The position numbers and the translations under genes are program-made. From contig NZ_LOAS01000013.1 in NCBI RefSeq assembly GCF_001558155.1, forward strand, positions 124,001 through 188,000: DNA of 64,000 bases. The letters run 5' to 3'. Below, piece by piece: positions 36,053 through 45,358 of the stretch. Under the pieces are notes generated by a model. The model worked only from the letters and a program-made list of their open reading frames with translations. It did not search any database and was not told the origin of the DNA. Within the stretch, counting starts at the first letter, position 1. Each line of letters opens with the position of its first letter. Source of the DNA: Aliiruegeria sabulilitoris (GTDB taxonomy: Bacteria > Pseudomonadota > Alphaproteobacteria > Rhodobacterales > Rhodobacteraceae).

Positions 36053-36272
36053 ATGGGTCTGCTGCCCGCTCACTTCTGGTATCCGATCCTTGTTCTTCCA
36101 GACGGTTTCGGCTTTCCGGGCCGGTTTGTCACGCATTCGTTGGAATTTCCGTACATTTCCGTCGCGGCTGTGTCTTCTGTCGCGAGCAGCGCCGCTATGG
36201 CGCGCCCGGGCCCTCTTGCTCGCGCGGGAGCAGCCCGTTACCTGCTGGTGACGATCAACAGGAGTCGAACCC

Positions 36273-36860
36273 ATGTTCACAGGCATCGTGACCGACATCG
36301 GCGAAATCAGGCAATTGGAAAAGCGCGGCGATTTGCGGGCGCGGATCGGCACGTCCTACGACATGGACGGGGTCGATCTGGGCGCATCGATTGCCTGCAA
36401 CGGCGTTTGCCTGACGGTGATCGAGAAAGGCGCGGATTGGTTCGACGTGAATATCTCGGCCGAGTCCGTGTCCAAGACCAATATCGGCGGCTGGAAGGAA
36501 GGCGGGCGGATCAATCTCGAACGTGCTCTGAAAGTGGGCGACGAGTTGGGCGGGCATATCGTGTCGGGCCATGTGGACGGCACCGCCGAGATCGTGGCGA
36601 TGGCCGATGAGGGCGACAGCACCCGCGTGACCTTCCGTGCCCCGCGCGATCTTGCTCGTTTCATTGCGCCCAAGGGCTCGGTGGCGCTGAATGGCACGTC
36701 GCTCACCGTGAACGAGGTCAACGGGGCCGATTTCGGCGTCAACTTCATTCCGCACACCAAGGAAGTGACCACCTGGGGCGATGCGGCCGTGGGCGATCTG
36801 ATCAACCTGGAAATCGACACGCTGGCGCGGTACGTCGCCCGGCTTGCCGAAACGGTCTGA
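36273..36860 (+). CDS. ribE: Riboflavin synthase alpha subunit
   Basis: RibE dismutates two 6,7-dimethyl-8-ribityllumazines to riboflavin. The 195-residue protein has the family's opening MFTGIVTDIGEIRQLE and its two homologous lumazine-binding repeats (about 1-97 and 98-195; GASIACNGVCLTVIEKG in the first, GSVALNGTSLTVNEVNG in the second). ACAGGAG precedes the ATG. No FMN riboswitch is recognisable upstream, and ribBA/ribH are not in the window. Confidence 0.95.
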   Translation: MFTGIVTDIGEIRQLEKRGDLRARIGTSYDMDGVDLGASIACNGVCLTVIEKGADWFDVNISAESVSKTNIGGWKEGGRINLERALKVGDELGGHIVSGHVDGTAEIVAMADEGDSTRVTFRAPRDLARFIAPKGSVALNGTSLTVNEVNGADFGVNFIPHTKEVTTWGDAAVGDLINLEIDTLARYVARLAETV

Positions 36861-37060
36861 TCAGCGCGCAAGCTACCGAACCCGGTTGCAAGCCTATGCT
36901 GCGCCCATGGCCTTTCGTCCGTGGGAAGGATTCTCCTGTGGCCCGCAGGGGCAACGATCCCCAGAGCGCCGAGTGTTATCGACGCTTTTGATGGCGTTTT
37001 CGGTTGAACCCGGAGGAATATGTCCATTTATTCACCGGACAGCTCAGCAACGAGGTTCCG

Positions 37061-38884
37061 ATGCAATCCATGTCTCCCGCCCCCGTCCTTGATGCCGACG
37101 TCTCCGCCGCAAGGGATTTCGGCGCGCTGCCGGATTGGGATCTGACCGATCTCTACACCGCGCCGGATGCGCCAGAGCTCAAGCGGGACATGGACTGGCT
37201 GGAGGCCGCCTGTCTCTCGTTCGCCGAGGATTACGAAGGCAAGCTGGCCGAACTGGACGCCAAGGGCCTGCTCGATTGCGTGCTGCGCTACGAGAAGATC
37301 GACATAATCGCCGGGCGCATCATGTCCTTTGCCGGATTGCGCTACTACCAGAACACTACCGATGGCGAGCGGGCGCAGTTCCTGGGTAATTGCCAGGAGA
37401 AGATCACCAATTTCACCACGCCGCTGGTGTTCTACACGTTGGAGATCAACCGGCTGGAAGACGACCATCTGGAGCGGTTGCTGAACGAGAATGCTGATCT
37501 ATTCCGCTTCAAGCCGATCTTCGACCGCTTGCGGGCGATGAAACCCTACCAGCTCTCGGATGAGTTGGAGAAATTCCTGCATGACCAGTCCACGGTTGGC
37601 GCAGCCGCCTGGAACCGGCTTTTCGACGAGACCATGGCCGGGCTGGAATTCGAGATGGAAGGCGAGGCGCATAGCCTCGAATCCACGCTGAACTTCCTGA
37701 CCGAACAGGATCGTTCCAAGCGGGAAGCGGCCGCGCGCGAGTTGGCGCGGGTTTTTGGCTCCAACGTCAAACTCTTCGCCCGCGTGCACAATACGCTGGC
37801 CAAGGAGAAGGAGATCGAGGATCGCTGGCGCGGGATGCCCAGCCCGCAGACTTCGCGTCATCTGGCCAACCATGTGGAGCCCGAGGTGGTCGAGGCGCTG
37901 CGCAATGCCGTGGTGGATGCCTATCCGCGGCTCTCGCATCGCTATTACGACCTCAAGCGGAAGTGGATGGGGCTCGACATTCTTGAAGTCTGGGACCGCA
38001 ACGCGCCGCTTCCAATGGAAGACAAGCGCACGATCTCATGGGACGAGGCGAAGGAAACGGTTCTGGGAGCCTATTCCGGCTTCTCGCCGCGCATGGCCGA
38101 GATCGCAGAGCCGTTCTTCAACCAAGGCTGGATCGATGCCGGCGTGAAGCCGGGCAAGGCGCCAGGCGCCTTCGCGCATCCGACCGTGGTCGAGGTGCAC
38201 CCCTATGTGATGCTGAACTACCTCGGCAAGCCGCGGGACGTGATGACGCTCGCCCATGAGCTTGGCCATGGCGTGCATCAGGTGCTGGCTGCGGGGCAGG
38301 GGGAATTGCTCTCCTCTACGCCGCTGACACTGGCCGAAACGGCGTCCGTCTTTGGCGAGATGCTGACCTTCCGCAAGCTGCTCGACGACACCAAGGATGA
38401 CGCCAAGCGCAAGGTGCTGTTGGCCGGCAAGGTCGAGGACATGATCAACACGGTCGTCCGCCAGATCGCGTTTTACGATTTCGAGTGCAAGCTGCACGAA
38501 GCGCGCCGCCATGGCGAACTGACGCCGGAAGATATCAACGCGCTCTGGATGTCGGTGCAGGGCGAAAGCCTCGGGCCGGCGTTCAGCTTCATGGACGGCT
38601 ACGAGACCTTCTGGTCCTATATTCCGCATTTCGTGCACTCGCCCTTCTATGTCTACGCCTACGCGTTTGGCGATGGGCTGGTGAACGTGCTCTATGCCGT
38701 CTACGAAGAGGGCGATCCGGGCTTCCAGGAGAAGTATTTCGAGATGCTCAAGGCGGGGGGCTCCAAGCATCACAAGGAGCTTCTGGCGCCCTTCGGTCTC
38801 GATGCGACGGACCCGAAATTCTGGGACAAGGGGCTGAGTATGATCTCGGGCTTCATCGACCAGCTGGAGGCGATGGAAGACTGA
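37061..38884 (+). CDS. pepF: Oligoendopeptidase F (M3 family)
   Basis: PepF is a cytoplasmic zinc metallopeptidase cleaving short peptides. The 607-residue protein has the M3 motif LAHELGHGVHQ with the zinc ligands H399 and H403 and the catalytic E400, and the downstream ETASVFGEML that provides the third ligand. The ATG at 37061 has GAGG five bases before it; an upstream in-frame TTG at 37004 is less likely. Length is normal. It stands alone. Confidence 0.93.
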   Translation: MQSMSPAPVLDADVSAARDFGALPDWDLTDLYTAPDAPELKRDMDWLEAACLSFAEDYEGKLAELDAKGLLDCVLRYEKIDIIAGRIMSFAGLRYYQNTTDGERAQFLGNCQEKITNFTTPLVFYTLEINRLEDDHLERLLNENADLFRFKPIFDRLRAMKPYQLSDELEKFLHDQSTVGAAAWNRLFDETMAGLEFEMEGEAHSLESTLNFLTEQDRSKREAAARELARVFGSNVKLFARVHNTLAKEKEIEDRWRGMPSPQTSRHLANHVEPEVVEALRNAVVDAYPRLSHRYYDLKRKWMGLDILEVWDRNAPLPMEDKRTISWDEAKETVLGAYSGFSPRMAEIAEPFFNQGWIDAGVKPGKAPGAFAHPTVVEVHPYVMLNYLGKPRDVMTLAHELGHGVHQVLAAGQGELLSSTPLTLAETASVFGEMLTFRKLLDDTKDDAKRKVLLAGKVEDMINTVVRQIAFYDFECKLHEARRHGELTPEDINALWMSVQGESLGPAFSFMDGYETFWSYIPHFVHSPFYVYAYAFGDGLVNVLYAVYEEGDPGFQEKYFEMLKAGGSKHHKELLAPFGLDATDPKFWDKGLSMISGFIDQLEAMED

Positions 38885-39207
38885 GACCTATTGGCCCTTC
38901 ACAAGTCATGATGCGATCAGCTCTGGGCCAAGGAACGAGTTGTTCGACCGGATAGGAAAGAAAAAGCGGGGGCTTTGCCTCCCGCGCTCTGGCGAGTGCT
39001 CCCTCCAGTATATTTCCGGTCAGAAGACGTCAGGATAGCGTCAAGCGCTTCTTCTGACACGAAATATCCCCGCCGGAGGCACGATTCGCAGGATCGTTTC
39101 AGCGCGCGCGGAGCCTGCACCCAGGCGGGTTTACAATCTGCACGATGGACCCAACGCCTCCCCTCGGGGCCGGCCGAAGCAGACCTCCGAGGGAAACACG
39201 TCGTTTC
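38885..39207. other. Intergenic region between pepF and phaC
   Basis: This 323-base convergent gap shows no gene. It contains a C-rich palindrome after AAAAAGCGGGGGC (about 38964-38990) resembling intergenic runs common after Rhodobacteraceae genes, and the long inverted repeat listed separately. Both likely relate to transcription ends. Confidence 0.6.
39010..39067. repeat. Long inverted repeat downstream of pepF
   Basis: ATATTTC-cg-GTCAGAAG (39010-39026) pairs with CTTCTGAC-ac-GAAATAT (39051-39067): 15 of 17 positions match around a 24-nt loop. It may be a bidirectional terminator or a dispersed intergenic element. No U-run follows. Confidence 0.6.
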
Positions 39208-41046
39208 TTATTGTTGGTGAACGTAGGTGCCCGGCGCGGCCCCGAGCGGGCGCAGGCCCTTTTCTGGAGCCCCCGTCGATGGCGGATCGACCATTTCGCC
39301 CGAGCTGTTCCCGCTGAGAAAGGTCTCCCATTCCTCCCACCAGGAGCCCTGCTGAATATCGTGAGCGGCCAGCCAGCTGTCGGGATCCATGTAGTGATAT
39401 TCTTCGGCACGGTGTCCGATGCGATAGTGACGGCGCGGGTGGCCCGGCTGCGACAGGATGCCGGAATTATGCCCGCCCGAGGTCAGCACGAATGTATGCT
39501 TGGCCCCGTTGAAAAGCCCGATCTTGTAGACCGATTTCCAGGGGGCGATGTGGTCTTTCTCGGTGCCGACAACGAAGAACGGCGCCACGATGTCCCGCAG
39601 GGCGATCACTTTGCCCTCGACCGCGTAGCGCCCGCCCGACAGCCGGTTTTCGAGGAAGAGCGCCCGCAGGTATTCCGAATGCATCTTGTAGGGCATCCGT
39701 GTCGCATCCGCGTTCCAGGCCGAGATATCGAACGGCTTCTCCTGTTCGCCCAGGAGGTATTTCCGAATGGCGCGGGCCCAGATCAGGTCCTCGGCCCTGA
39801 GCGCCTCGAAAGCACCGGCCATCTGATCCTGGTCGAGATAGCCCTGGTCCCACATCATGTCTTCGAGATAGGCGATCTGGCTCTCGTCGAGGAACATCAT
39901 CACTTCACCGGCTTCGGTGAAATCCGTCTGCGCCGCCAGCAGGGAGACGGAGGCCAGCCGTTCGTCATCGTCGCGGGCCATCGTGGCCGCAGCGATCGAC
40001 AGGATCGTTCCGCCCAGGCAGTAGCCGCAGGCATGCACTTTTTGATCCGGTACGATGGTGGTGACCACGTCCAGCGCCGCCATCACTCCGTTCTTGCGAT
40101 AATCGTCGAGCCCTACATTAGCATAGCTCGCATCCGGGTTGACCCAGGAGATGCAGAAAACCGTGTAGCCCTGCGAAACGAGGTATCGGATGAGCGAGTT
40201 TTTCTCGGAGAGGTCCAGGATATAGTATTTCATGATCCAGGCCGGCACGATCAGGATTGGCTCGGCATGTACCTTGGGTGTCGTCGGCGTGTACTGGATA
40301 AGCTCCATCAGTTCGTTGCGAAATACGACTTCACCCGGCGTACAGGCGATGTTGTCGCCGATTTGGAACCCCTCCGGCATCGGCTCTTTTTCGTCCGAGA
40401 TCTCGCGTATGAAATCCTCGAAGAAGTTGCGGGCGCCGGCCGCCAGGTTCTCGCCGCCGGTTTCCAGCGTCTTCGACATCACTTCCGGGTTGGTCAGCGG
40501 GAAATTCGAGGGCGAGATCGCGTCCAGCATCTGCTGCGCCTGGAAGGCGACGCGATCGCTGGACTTGTGCCGCATGCCGCGTACCTCGGTCGTGGCGGCG
40601 GTCCACCAGTCTTCCAGGGCGAGGTAGCTCTGCTTCCAGGCATTGTAGGGCGGCGTATTCCAACCCTCGTGGGTAAAGCGGTTGTCGCCCTTGCGCGGCT
40701 CGAAGCCACCGCTCAAGCCCATCATTCCCAGCCAGAGCTTTCGGGAGTTCTCCACGGCTTTCTCAGCCAGTTCCTGCTGGCGGCCGGGGGCCTGAGCAAT
40801 GTGCTTGGCCCAGTCCATCCATGCAGCGTGGGAGGCATTGACGGAGACGCCGTTGGTCAGCTGCGCATTCTTGGCACGGATCGAACGGTCGATATTCTGG
40901 TAACGCCGCTTGGCGGCTTGGGGGGCAGCGAGGGCAGGGGCCTTGGGTTTCGGCGCGGGTCTGGCCGGCACATTCGCGGCCGGAGCGGCGGTCGCTGCCG
41001 GAGCTTCGGCAGAGGTCCGGGTCTTGGCGGTGGGAGTGCTCGTCAT
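39208..41046 (-). CDS. phaC: Class I poly(3-hydroxyalkanoate) synthase
   Basis: PhaC polymerises 3-hydroxyacyl-CoA into storage polyester. The 612-residue protein has the class I N-terminal region, the lipase-like box HACGYCLGGT with catalytic Cys at about residue 343, and downstream VVGTEKDHIAPWKSVYKIG and GGHNSGILSQPGHPRR containing the catalytic Asp and His. A low-complexity Ala/Pro leader precedes residue 45. The start at 41046 has CGAGG upstream. No phaA/B/P gene is adjacent. Confidence 0.95.
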   Translation of the reverse strand: MTSTPTAKTRTSAEAPAATAAPAANVPARPAPKPKAPALAAPQAAKRRYQNIDRSIRAKNAQLTNGVSVNASHAAWMDWAKHIAQAPGRQQELAEKAVENSRKLWLGMMGLSGGFEPRKGDNRFTHEGWNTPPYNAWKQSYLALEDWWTAATTEVRGMRHKSSDRVAFQAQQMLDAISPSNFPLTNPEVMSKTLETGGENLAAGARNFFEDFIREISDEKEPMPEGFQIGDNIACTPGEVVFRNELMELIQYTPTTPKVHAEPILIVPAWIMKYYILDLSEKNSLIRYLVSQGYTVFCISWVNPDASYANVGLDDYRKNGVMAALDVVTTIVPDQKVHACGYCLGGTILSIAAATMARDDDERLASVSLLAAQTDFTEAGEVMMFLDESQIAYLEDMMWDQGYLDQDQMAGAFEALRAEDLIWARAIRKYLLGEQEKPFDISAWNADATRMPYKMHSEYLRALFLENRLSGGRYAVEGKVIALRDIVAPFFVVGTEKDHIAPWKSVYKIGLFNGAKHTFVLTSGGHNSGILSQPGHPRRHYRIGHRAEEYHYMDPDSWLAAHDIQQGSWWEEWETFLSGNSSGEMVDPPSTGAPEKGLRPLGAAPGTYVHQQ

Positions 41047-41348
41047 GGATACCTCGTGATATTCGCCGTGATGCTGCACTGCCGAGTCGGAGTGCCGCAA
41101 TGCAGCGTAGATGGTTATCATCTGGAATTTTTCCAATGTAACTGCGACGAAGCTTCACCGTTAGCGCAACATCTTGCCGAGTTTCTCGGACGGGCGCGCC
41201 GTCTGCCGTCAGATCGCGCAAAAGCGTGGCGAAGAGACACTCCCGCGGCAGGCGGCTGTGTTTTGACATGTCCCGCAGAGTGACCGAATGTGGCGCAGCG
41301 CCCGCGCCGTCCGGTCGGGGGCAGGCCAGATACGGAAGGAAGTTCGGC

Positions 41349-42314
41349 ATGAAGATCATCCGATGGGGCATCCTGGGGGCGTCGAAATTCGCCCGCGAAT
41401 ACATGGGACCAGCGATCCACGCCGCGCGTGGCGCCCAACTTGCCGCGCTGGCGACCGGCTCACCCGACAAGGCGGCCGAATTCGAAGCGCTGTTCCCCGG
41501 TATCCGGGTACATGCAAGCTATGAAGCGCTTCTGGACGATCCGGAGATCGACGCGGTCTATATTCCGCTGCCCAACAACCTCCATGTCGAATGGACGAAG
41601 AAAGCCCTGGCCGCCGGCAAGGCGGTGCTGTGCGAAAAGCCCATTGCGCTCGCGGAAGCGGATTTCGACCAACTCGTCGCTGCGCGGGACGGGGCCGGCC
41701 TGCTGGCCGCCGAGGCCTATATGGTTGTCCATCACCCGCAATGGGAGCGGGCAAAGGCGCTCGTGGCCGAAGGCGCGATCGGCCAGTTGCAGCATGTGCA
41801 TGGCGCGTTTTCCTACAACAATCCCGACCCGGCCAATATCCGCAACCAGGCCGCCACCGGCGGCGGGGCGCTGCGCGATATCGGCGTGTACACGCTAGGC
41901 ACGGCGCGCTTCGTTTCCGGAGAGGAACCTGTTTCGGCCCATGCGAGCATCACATGGGTGGACGGCTATGACACGACGTCACACAGCCTGCTGCAGTTTC
42001 CGTCCTTCAAGATGAGCATGATGCTCTCGACCCGGCTTGCGCCCTACCAGGAGATGGTCTTCCACGGCGATGCCGGGTTGATCCGCCTCGCATTCCCCTT
42101 CAACGCAAATGTCCATGGCGAGGCGCAATTGGAGCTGATCACCGGCCACCACACGCGTGTCGAACGCTGGCCGGGTGTGAACCACTACGTGCTTCAGGTG
42201 GAGAATTTCGGGGAAAGCCTGCGATCCGGCGCGCCCTATCCGTGCCCGCTCGAATTCAGCCACGGAACGCAAGCCGCCATGGACATGATCTTCGCAGCCG
42301 ACCCGGCACCTTGA
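41349..42314 (+). CDS. Gfo/Idh/MocA-family NAD(P)-dependent oxidoreductase
   Basis: This 321-residue enzyme has the N-terminal Rossmann motif WGILGASKFAREYMGPAI, the family motif AVLCEKPIAL (Lys-Pro at about residue 93), an ATGGGALRDIGVYTLGTARF segment with the Asp/His region, and the C-terminal alpha/beta domain. Members oxidise or reduce sugars, inositols or diols; the substrate is not deducible. GGAAGGAAG precedes the ATG. It is divergent from phaC. Confidence 0.88.
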   Translation: MKIIRWGILGASKFAREYMGPAIHAARGAQLAALATGSPDKAAEFEALFPGIRVHASYEALLDDPEIDAVYIPLPNNLHVEWTKKALAAGKAVLCEKPIALAEADFDQLVAARDGAGLLAAEAYMVVHHPQWERAKALVAEGAIGQLQHVHGAFSYNNPDPANIRNQAATGGGALRDIGVYTLGTARFVSGEEPVSAHASITWVDGYDTTSHSLLQFPSFKMSMMLSTRLAPYQEMVFHGDAGLIRLAFPFNANVHGEAQLELITGHHTRVERWPGVNHYVLQVENFGESLRSGAPYPCPLEFSHGTQAAMDMIFAADPAP

Positions 42315-42410
42315 GAAAAGGAGCGGTTTTTTCTTAGTGAAATGCCTCGAAGCGATAAGGGGTTAGAGAGGCCGTCTTTGAACTTCGGTGCATTTGGTGA
42401 ACGGTCGCGG

Positions 42411-42652
42411 TCATAGATGCTGCAACCCGATCACCCGGTGCCCGGCCGCCTCCAGCCGGTCAAGATTGGCAATTTCGCCTTGGAACGGATGGGCGCCCTC
42501 GATACCTGGCGGAGCGCCAACGACATTGTGCCCTGACGCGCGATCGGGTTCCGCAAACGCTCCAAGACGGGCGGCGTAAATGTCACGAAGCCCGCAAGCC
42601 CCGGAAACAGGGCCAACGGGATCCGTCCAAGCCATTTGTCAAAGCTGCGCAT
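42411..42652 (-). pseudogene. Remnant of membrane dipeptidase (peptidase M19)
   Basis: Two frames show coding quality. From ATG at 42652 one frame gives a basic-hydrophobic leader (MRSFDKWLGRIPLALFPG). In another frame the sequence ends in GIEGAHPFQGEIANLDRL then EAAGHRVIGLQHL, the signature of renal-dipeptidase-like M19 enzymes just before their catalytic Glu/His region. The frame change and the stop at 42411, far short of the family's usual length of about 330-380 residues, indicate a decayed gene lacking the rest of its active site. Confidence 0.55.
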
Positions 42653-42790
42653 TTTTCACCCATTGCTGTCCGGCGCCCCCGAAAAATGTGCGGAGAAATC
42701 TGCCGAGTCTGCGACTTCGGTGACGCTGGGTCGTTGATCGTGGCGAAGAGGCGGGTAATCTGGCCGCGTCGGCAGCCAGCGGAGCACCTC

Positions 42791-43090
42791 ATGCGGAACG
42801 AGAATATCGATGGTCGGATTCATGGCCCCCAGCAGGAACCGGGCGGCAAGGACTCGCTCTTTCTGCGGCTGGTCTACATGCTGCTGATCTATTTCATGAT
42901 CGGCATCGCCAACACCATCCTCGCCGTGGCAACCCTTGTTCAGATCGTGATCATGCTGCTCAACAAGCACGAACCGAACCCGCGGCTGGCCGATTTCGGC
43001 ACCGATCTCGGCATCTGGATCGCCAAGGCGGCCCGCTACCAGGTTGCCGCTAGCGAGGTGAAACCCTGGCCCTGGACCGAGCTGGACTGA
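42791..43090 (+). CDS. DUF4389 family membrane protein
   Basis: The 99-residue protein fits the DUF4389 family: RLVYMLLIYFMIGIANTILAVATLVQIVIML gives one or two membrane helices (about 28-58), followed by LADFGTDLGIWIAKAARYQVAASEVKPWPW, the conserved end. The role of these inner-membrane proteins is unknown. The gap upstream (42315-42410, 42653-42790) holds only the M19 remnant and no other gene. Confidence 0.8.
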   Translation: MRNENIDGRIHGPQQEPGGKDSLFLRLVYMLLIYFMIGIANTILAVATLVQIVIMLLNKHEPNPRLADFGTDLGIWIAKAARYQVAASEVKPWPWTELD

Positions 43091-43105
43091 GCCCCGCGCC
43101 GAGGG

Positions 43106-43696
43106 CTACCCGGGCTTGGCAGGGGTCGTGACCACGAACGCCTGGCAGGATTTCTCGCTCGTGCAACGATAGGTATGGTCGTGATCGGCGTCGAAGGTGA
43201 GCGCATCGCCTTCTTCCAGCTTCACTTGCTTGCCGTGAATGCCCAGTTCCAGCGTGCCCGATATCACGTGGACCAGTTCCATGCCCGGATGCCGATGCGG
43301 GCGGGACGCTTTGCGGCGCGGCAGGAACTCTGACAGGAAAGCCTCCATGGGACGTTCGGAAACCGGGTAGTCGAGGCTCTCGAACAGGTAGGTCGGCGCG
43401 GCATTCGGATCGTCGGGCAGGCGCAGGCGATCCTTGCGGCGGGTGACTTCAAGGATGGGCGTCTCCGGCGCGGTAAAGAAATGCTCGAGCCCGACCCCAA
43501 AGACGAGTGAAACGCGCAGCAAGGTCGGCAGCGTCGGAAAAATCTGACCGCGCTCGATCTTGGACAACATGCCCGCAGAAAGGCCGGTATGCTCGCCCAG
43601 TTGGGCGAGCCCCAGCCCTTTTTCGGATCTCAGGCTGCGCAGCTTCTCTCCGATTCGATAGGTTTCCAGCTCGTTGGACAGGGTTTCGGACAGCAT
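43106..43696 (-). CDS. XRE-family regulator with C-terminal cupin
   Basis: This 196-residue protein has an N-terminal helix-turn-helix (IGEKLRSLRSEKGLGLAQLGEHTGLSAGMLSKIERGQIFPTLPTL, about 17-61) and a C-terminal cupin_2 domain (HRHPGMELVHVISGTLELGIHGK, about 135-180). Such regulators sense small molecules through the cupin and often control an adjacent divergent gene, here the fasciclin gene. GAGAGG precedes the ATG. Repeated GAAAAT/ATTTTC pairs upstream may be its operators. Confidence 0.88.
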   Translation of the reverse strand: MLSETLSNELETYRIGEKLRSLRSEKGLGLAQLGEHTGLSAGMLSKIERGQIFPTLPTLLRVSLVFGVGLEHFFTAPETPILEVTRRKDRLRLPDDPNAAPTYLFESLDYPVSERPMEAFLSEFLPRRKASRPHRHPGMELVHVISGTLELGIHGKQVKLEEGDALTFDADHDHTYRCTSEKSCQAFVVTTPAKPG

Positions 43697-43720
43697 CGGG
43701 CCTCTCGTTTTTCTCAGTGT

Positions 43721-43794
43721 GAAAATTTTTGTCGATAATTTTCTCTTGGGGAGAAAGATCGTCTTCCCTTCTCTATTTTCATTGCAGGAAAATA
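43721..43794. promoter_or_regulatory. Array of inverted ATTTTC repeats between regulator and fasciclin genes
   Basis: Two inverted pairs share a core: GAAAATT...AATTTTC (43721-43743, 9-bp spacer) and TATTTTC...GAAAATA (43774-43794, 7-bp spacer). A third symmetric element, TTTCTC-TTGGG-GAGAAA (43740-43756), lies between them. They fall in the divergent promoter region of the XRE-cupin and fasciclin genes and are likely operators. Confidence 0.5.
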
Positions 43795-43858
43795 ATTTGC
43801 AACAAAATAAATGGTCAATTGCTGGGTCGGCCAGTGAAATGAAGAGGAGAGGAAACGC

Positions 43859-44353
43859 ATGACAAACTTCGTTCAGGGCCTTCGTGGTCTTTCGCTCGCA
43901 CTTGGTGTCACGCTTGCCGCAGGTGCCGGTCATGCCGGTCAAAGCGACATCGTAGACACCGCTGTCGGGGCAGGCTCCTTCAATACGCTCGCTGCGGCCC
44001 TACAGGCGGCGGGCCTGGTCGATACGCTGAAGGGCCACGGTCCCTTTACCGTCTTCGCGCCCACCGACGCGGCTTTCGCGGCGCTGCCCGATGGCACGGT
44101 CGAGATGCTGCTGAAGCCGGAGAACCGCGATCAGCTCGTTGCAGTCCTGACCTACCATGTGGTCGCCGAGGAAGTGACATCTGACGAGTTGGCGGGGCAG
44201 ACCGTATCCGCCAAGACGGTAAACGGCGCCAAGCTGATTATCGATGGCCGTGACGGCGTGATGGTCAACGACGCGACCGTGGATCAGGCCGATATCATGG
44301 CTTCGAACGGGGTCATTCATGTCGTGGACAAGGTGATCCTTCCGGAGGGCTGA
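43859..44353 (+). CDS. Secreted fasciclin-domain protein
   Basis: The 164-residue protein has a signal peptide ([19 protein letters not shown]) and one fasciclin (FAS1) domain: [38 protein letters not shown], then [10 protein letters not shown] and a final [13 protein letters not shown]. Bacterial FAS1 proteins are periplasmic or surface adhesion/stress proteins. AGGAGAGG precedes the ATG. rpoH follows on the same strand after 120 bases, and the upstream regulator may control it. Confidence 0.9.
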   Translation: MTNFVQGLRGLSLALGVTLAAGAGHAGQSDIVDTAVGAGSFNTLAAALQAAGLVDTLKGHGPFTVFAPTDAAFAALPDGTVEMLLKPENRDQLVAVLTYHVVAEEVTSDELAGQTVSAKTVNGAKLIIDGRDGVMVNDATVDQADIMASNGVIHVVDKVILPEG

Positions 44354-44473
44354 GGACAGCCGGAAGGGCCGTTAGGAAAGCATATCGGACGAAGGCCAAC
44401 GCGGCCTTTGTTCACCGACCAGCAAGCTGCGCTCGCGCGCGAACTTCCAGCACCAGATATTACAGGAGGCACC

Positions 44474-45352
44474 ATGCCGGGGAAGGACACTACGCCTGAC
44501 ACACTTACCAAGGTCGCCATGCGCTCGGAATATCTCGACCGCGAGACCGAACAGGAACTGGCAATCGCATGGCGAGACCGGCGGGATGAAAAGGCCCTGC
44601 ATCGTCTCGTCTCCGCGCATATGCGTCTGGCAATTTCAATGGCCAGCAAGTTCAGCCGTTACGGCGGGTCGCGTAATGACCTGATCCAGGAAGCAAACCT
44701 GGGGCTGCTGAAAGCGGCGGACAAGTTCGATCCCGATCGCGGTGTGCGCTTTTCCACCTACGCCGTCTGGTGGATCAAGGCGTCAATTCAGGACTACGTG
44801 ATGCGGGACTGGTCGCTTGTGCGGACGGGCTCCACCACCTCCCAAAAGGCGCTGTTCTTTAACCTTCGGCGTGTGCAGCGGCAGCTGGAGATTTCTCAGG
44901 CCGAGAGCGGCGAGCGGCTGGACGGACACCAGCTCCGCGAGCGGATCGCTGCAGAGATCGGTGTGTCCGTGCAGGATGTCGAGATGATGCATGGCCGCCT
45001 GGCGGGACAGGATATGTCACTGAACCGTCCGCAAGGAGCGGATGAGGATGGGCGCGAATGGCTCGACACGCTCGAAGATCCTTCGGCGCAGCACTCCGAA
45101 CATGTGGAACAGCGCCATGACACCGAGCGTCTGCGCCAGTGGTTGCTGGCGGCGATGAATGACCTTACCGAGCGCGAACGATTCATCGTGCGGGAGCGCA
45201 AATTGTCCTCGCCCGCGCGAACGCTGGCGTCGCTGGGCGAGGAGCTTGGCCTGTCGAAGGAGCGCATTCGCCAGATCGAGAATGGCGCGTTGGACAGGCT
45301 GGGTCAGTTGCTTGAACGAAAAGCGCCGCAAGCACGGGCGCTGATCGCGTAA
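44474..45352 (+). CDS. rpoH: RNA polymerase sigma-32 factor RpoH
   Basis: The 292-residue sigma factor has region 2 (LVSAHMRLAISMASKFSRYGGSRNDLIQEANLGLL and FSTYAVWWIKASIQDYV), the RpoH-box-like QKALFFNLRR (about residue 130) that binds core polymerase and marks the heat-shock class, and region 4 LSKERIRQIENGALDRL. Length fits the second (RpoHII-type) copy found in Rhodobacteraceae, which responds to oxidative and photo-oxidative stress; the paralogue assignment is an inference. Strong AGGAGG precedes the ATG. Confidence 0.9.
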   Translation: MPGKDTTPDTLTKVAMRSEYLDRETEQELAIAWRDRRDEKALHRLVSAHMRLAISMASKFSRYGGSRNDLIQEANLGLLKAADKFDPDRGVRFSTYAVWWIKASIQDYVMRDWSLVRTGSTTSQKALFFNLRRVQRQLEISQAESGERLDGHQLRERIAAEIGVSVQDVEMMHGRLAGQDMSLNRPQGADEDGREWLDTLEDPSAQHSEHVEQRHDTERLRQWLLAAMNDLTERERFIVRERKLSSPARTLASLGEELGLSKERIRQIENGALDRLGQLLERKAPQARALIA

Positions 45353-45358
45353 AGGGCC

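Noticed and set aside
36053-36272. A possible FMN riboswitch upstream of ribE
   Set aside because: I could not find the conserved core motifs of the RFN element, and this region also holds the divergent kpsS-like start.
39145-41283. A 712-codon plus-strand open frame
   Set aside because: It is the antisense of phaC, which has all catalytic motifs. No sensible domain appears in it.
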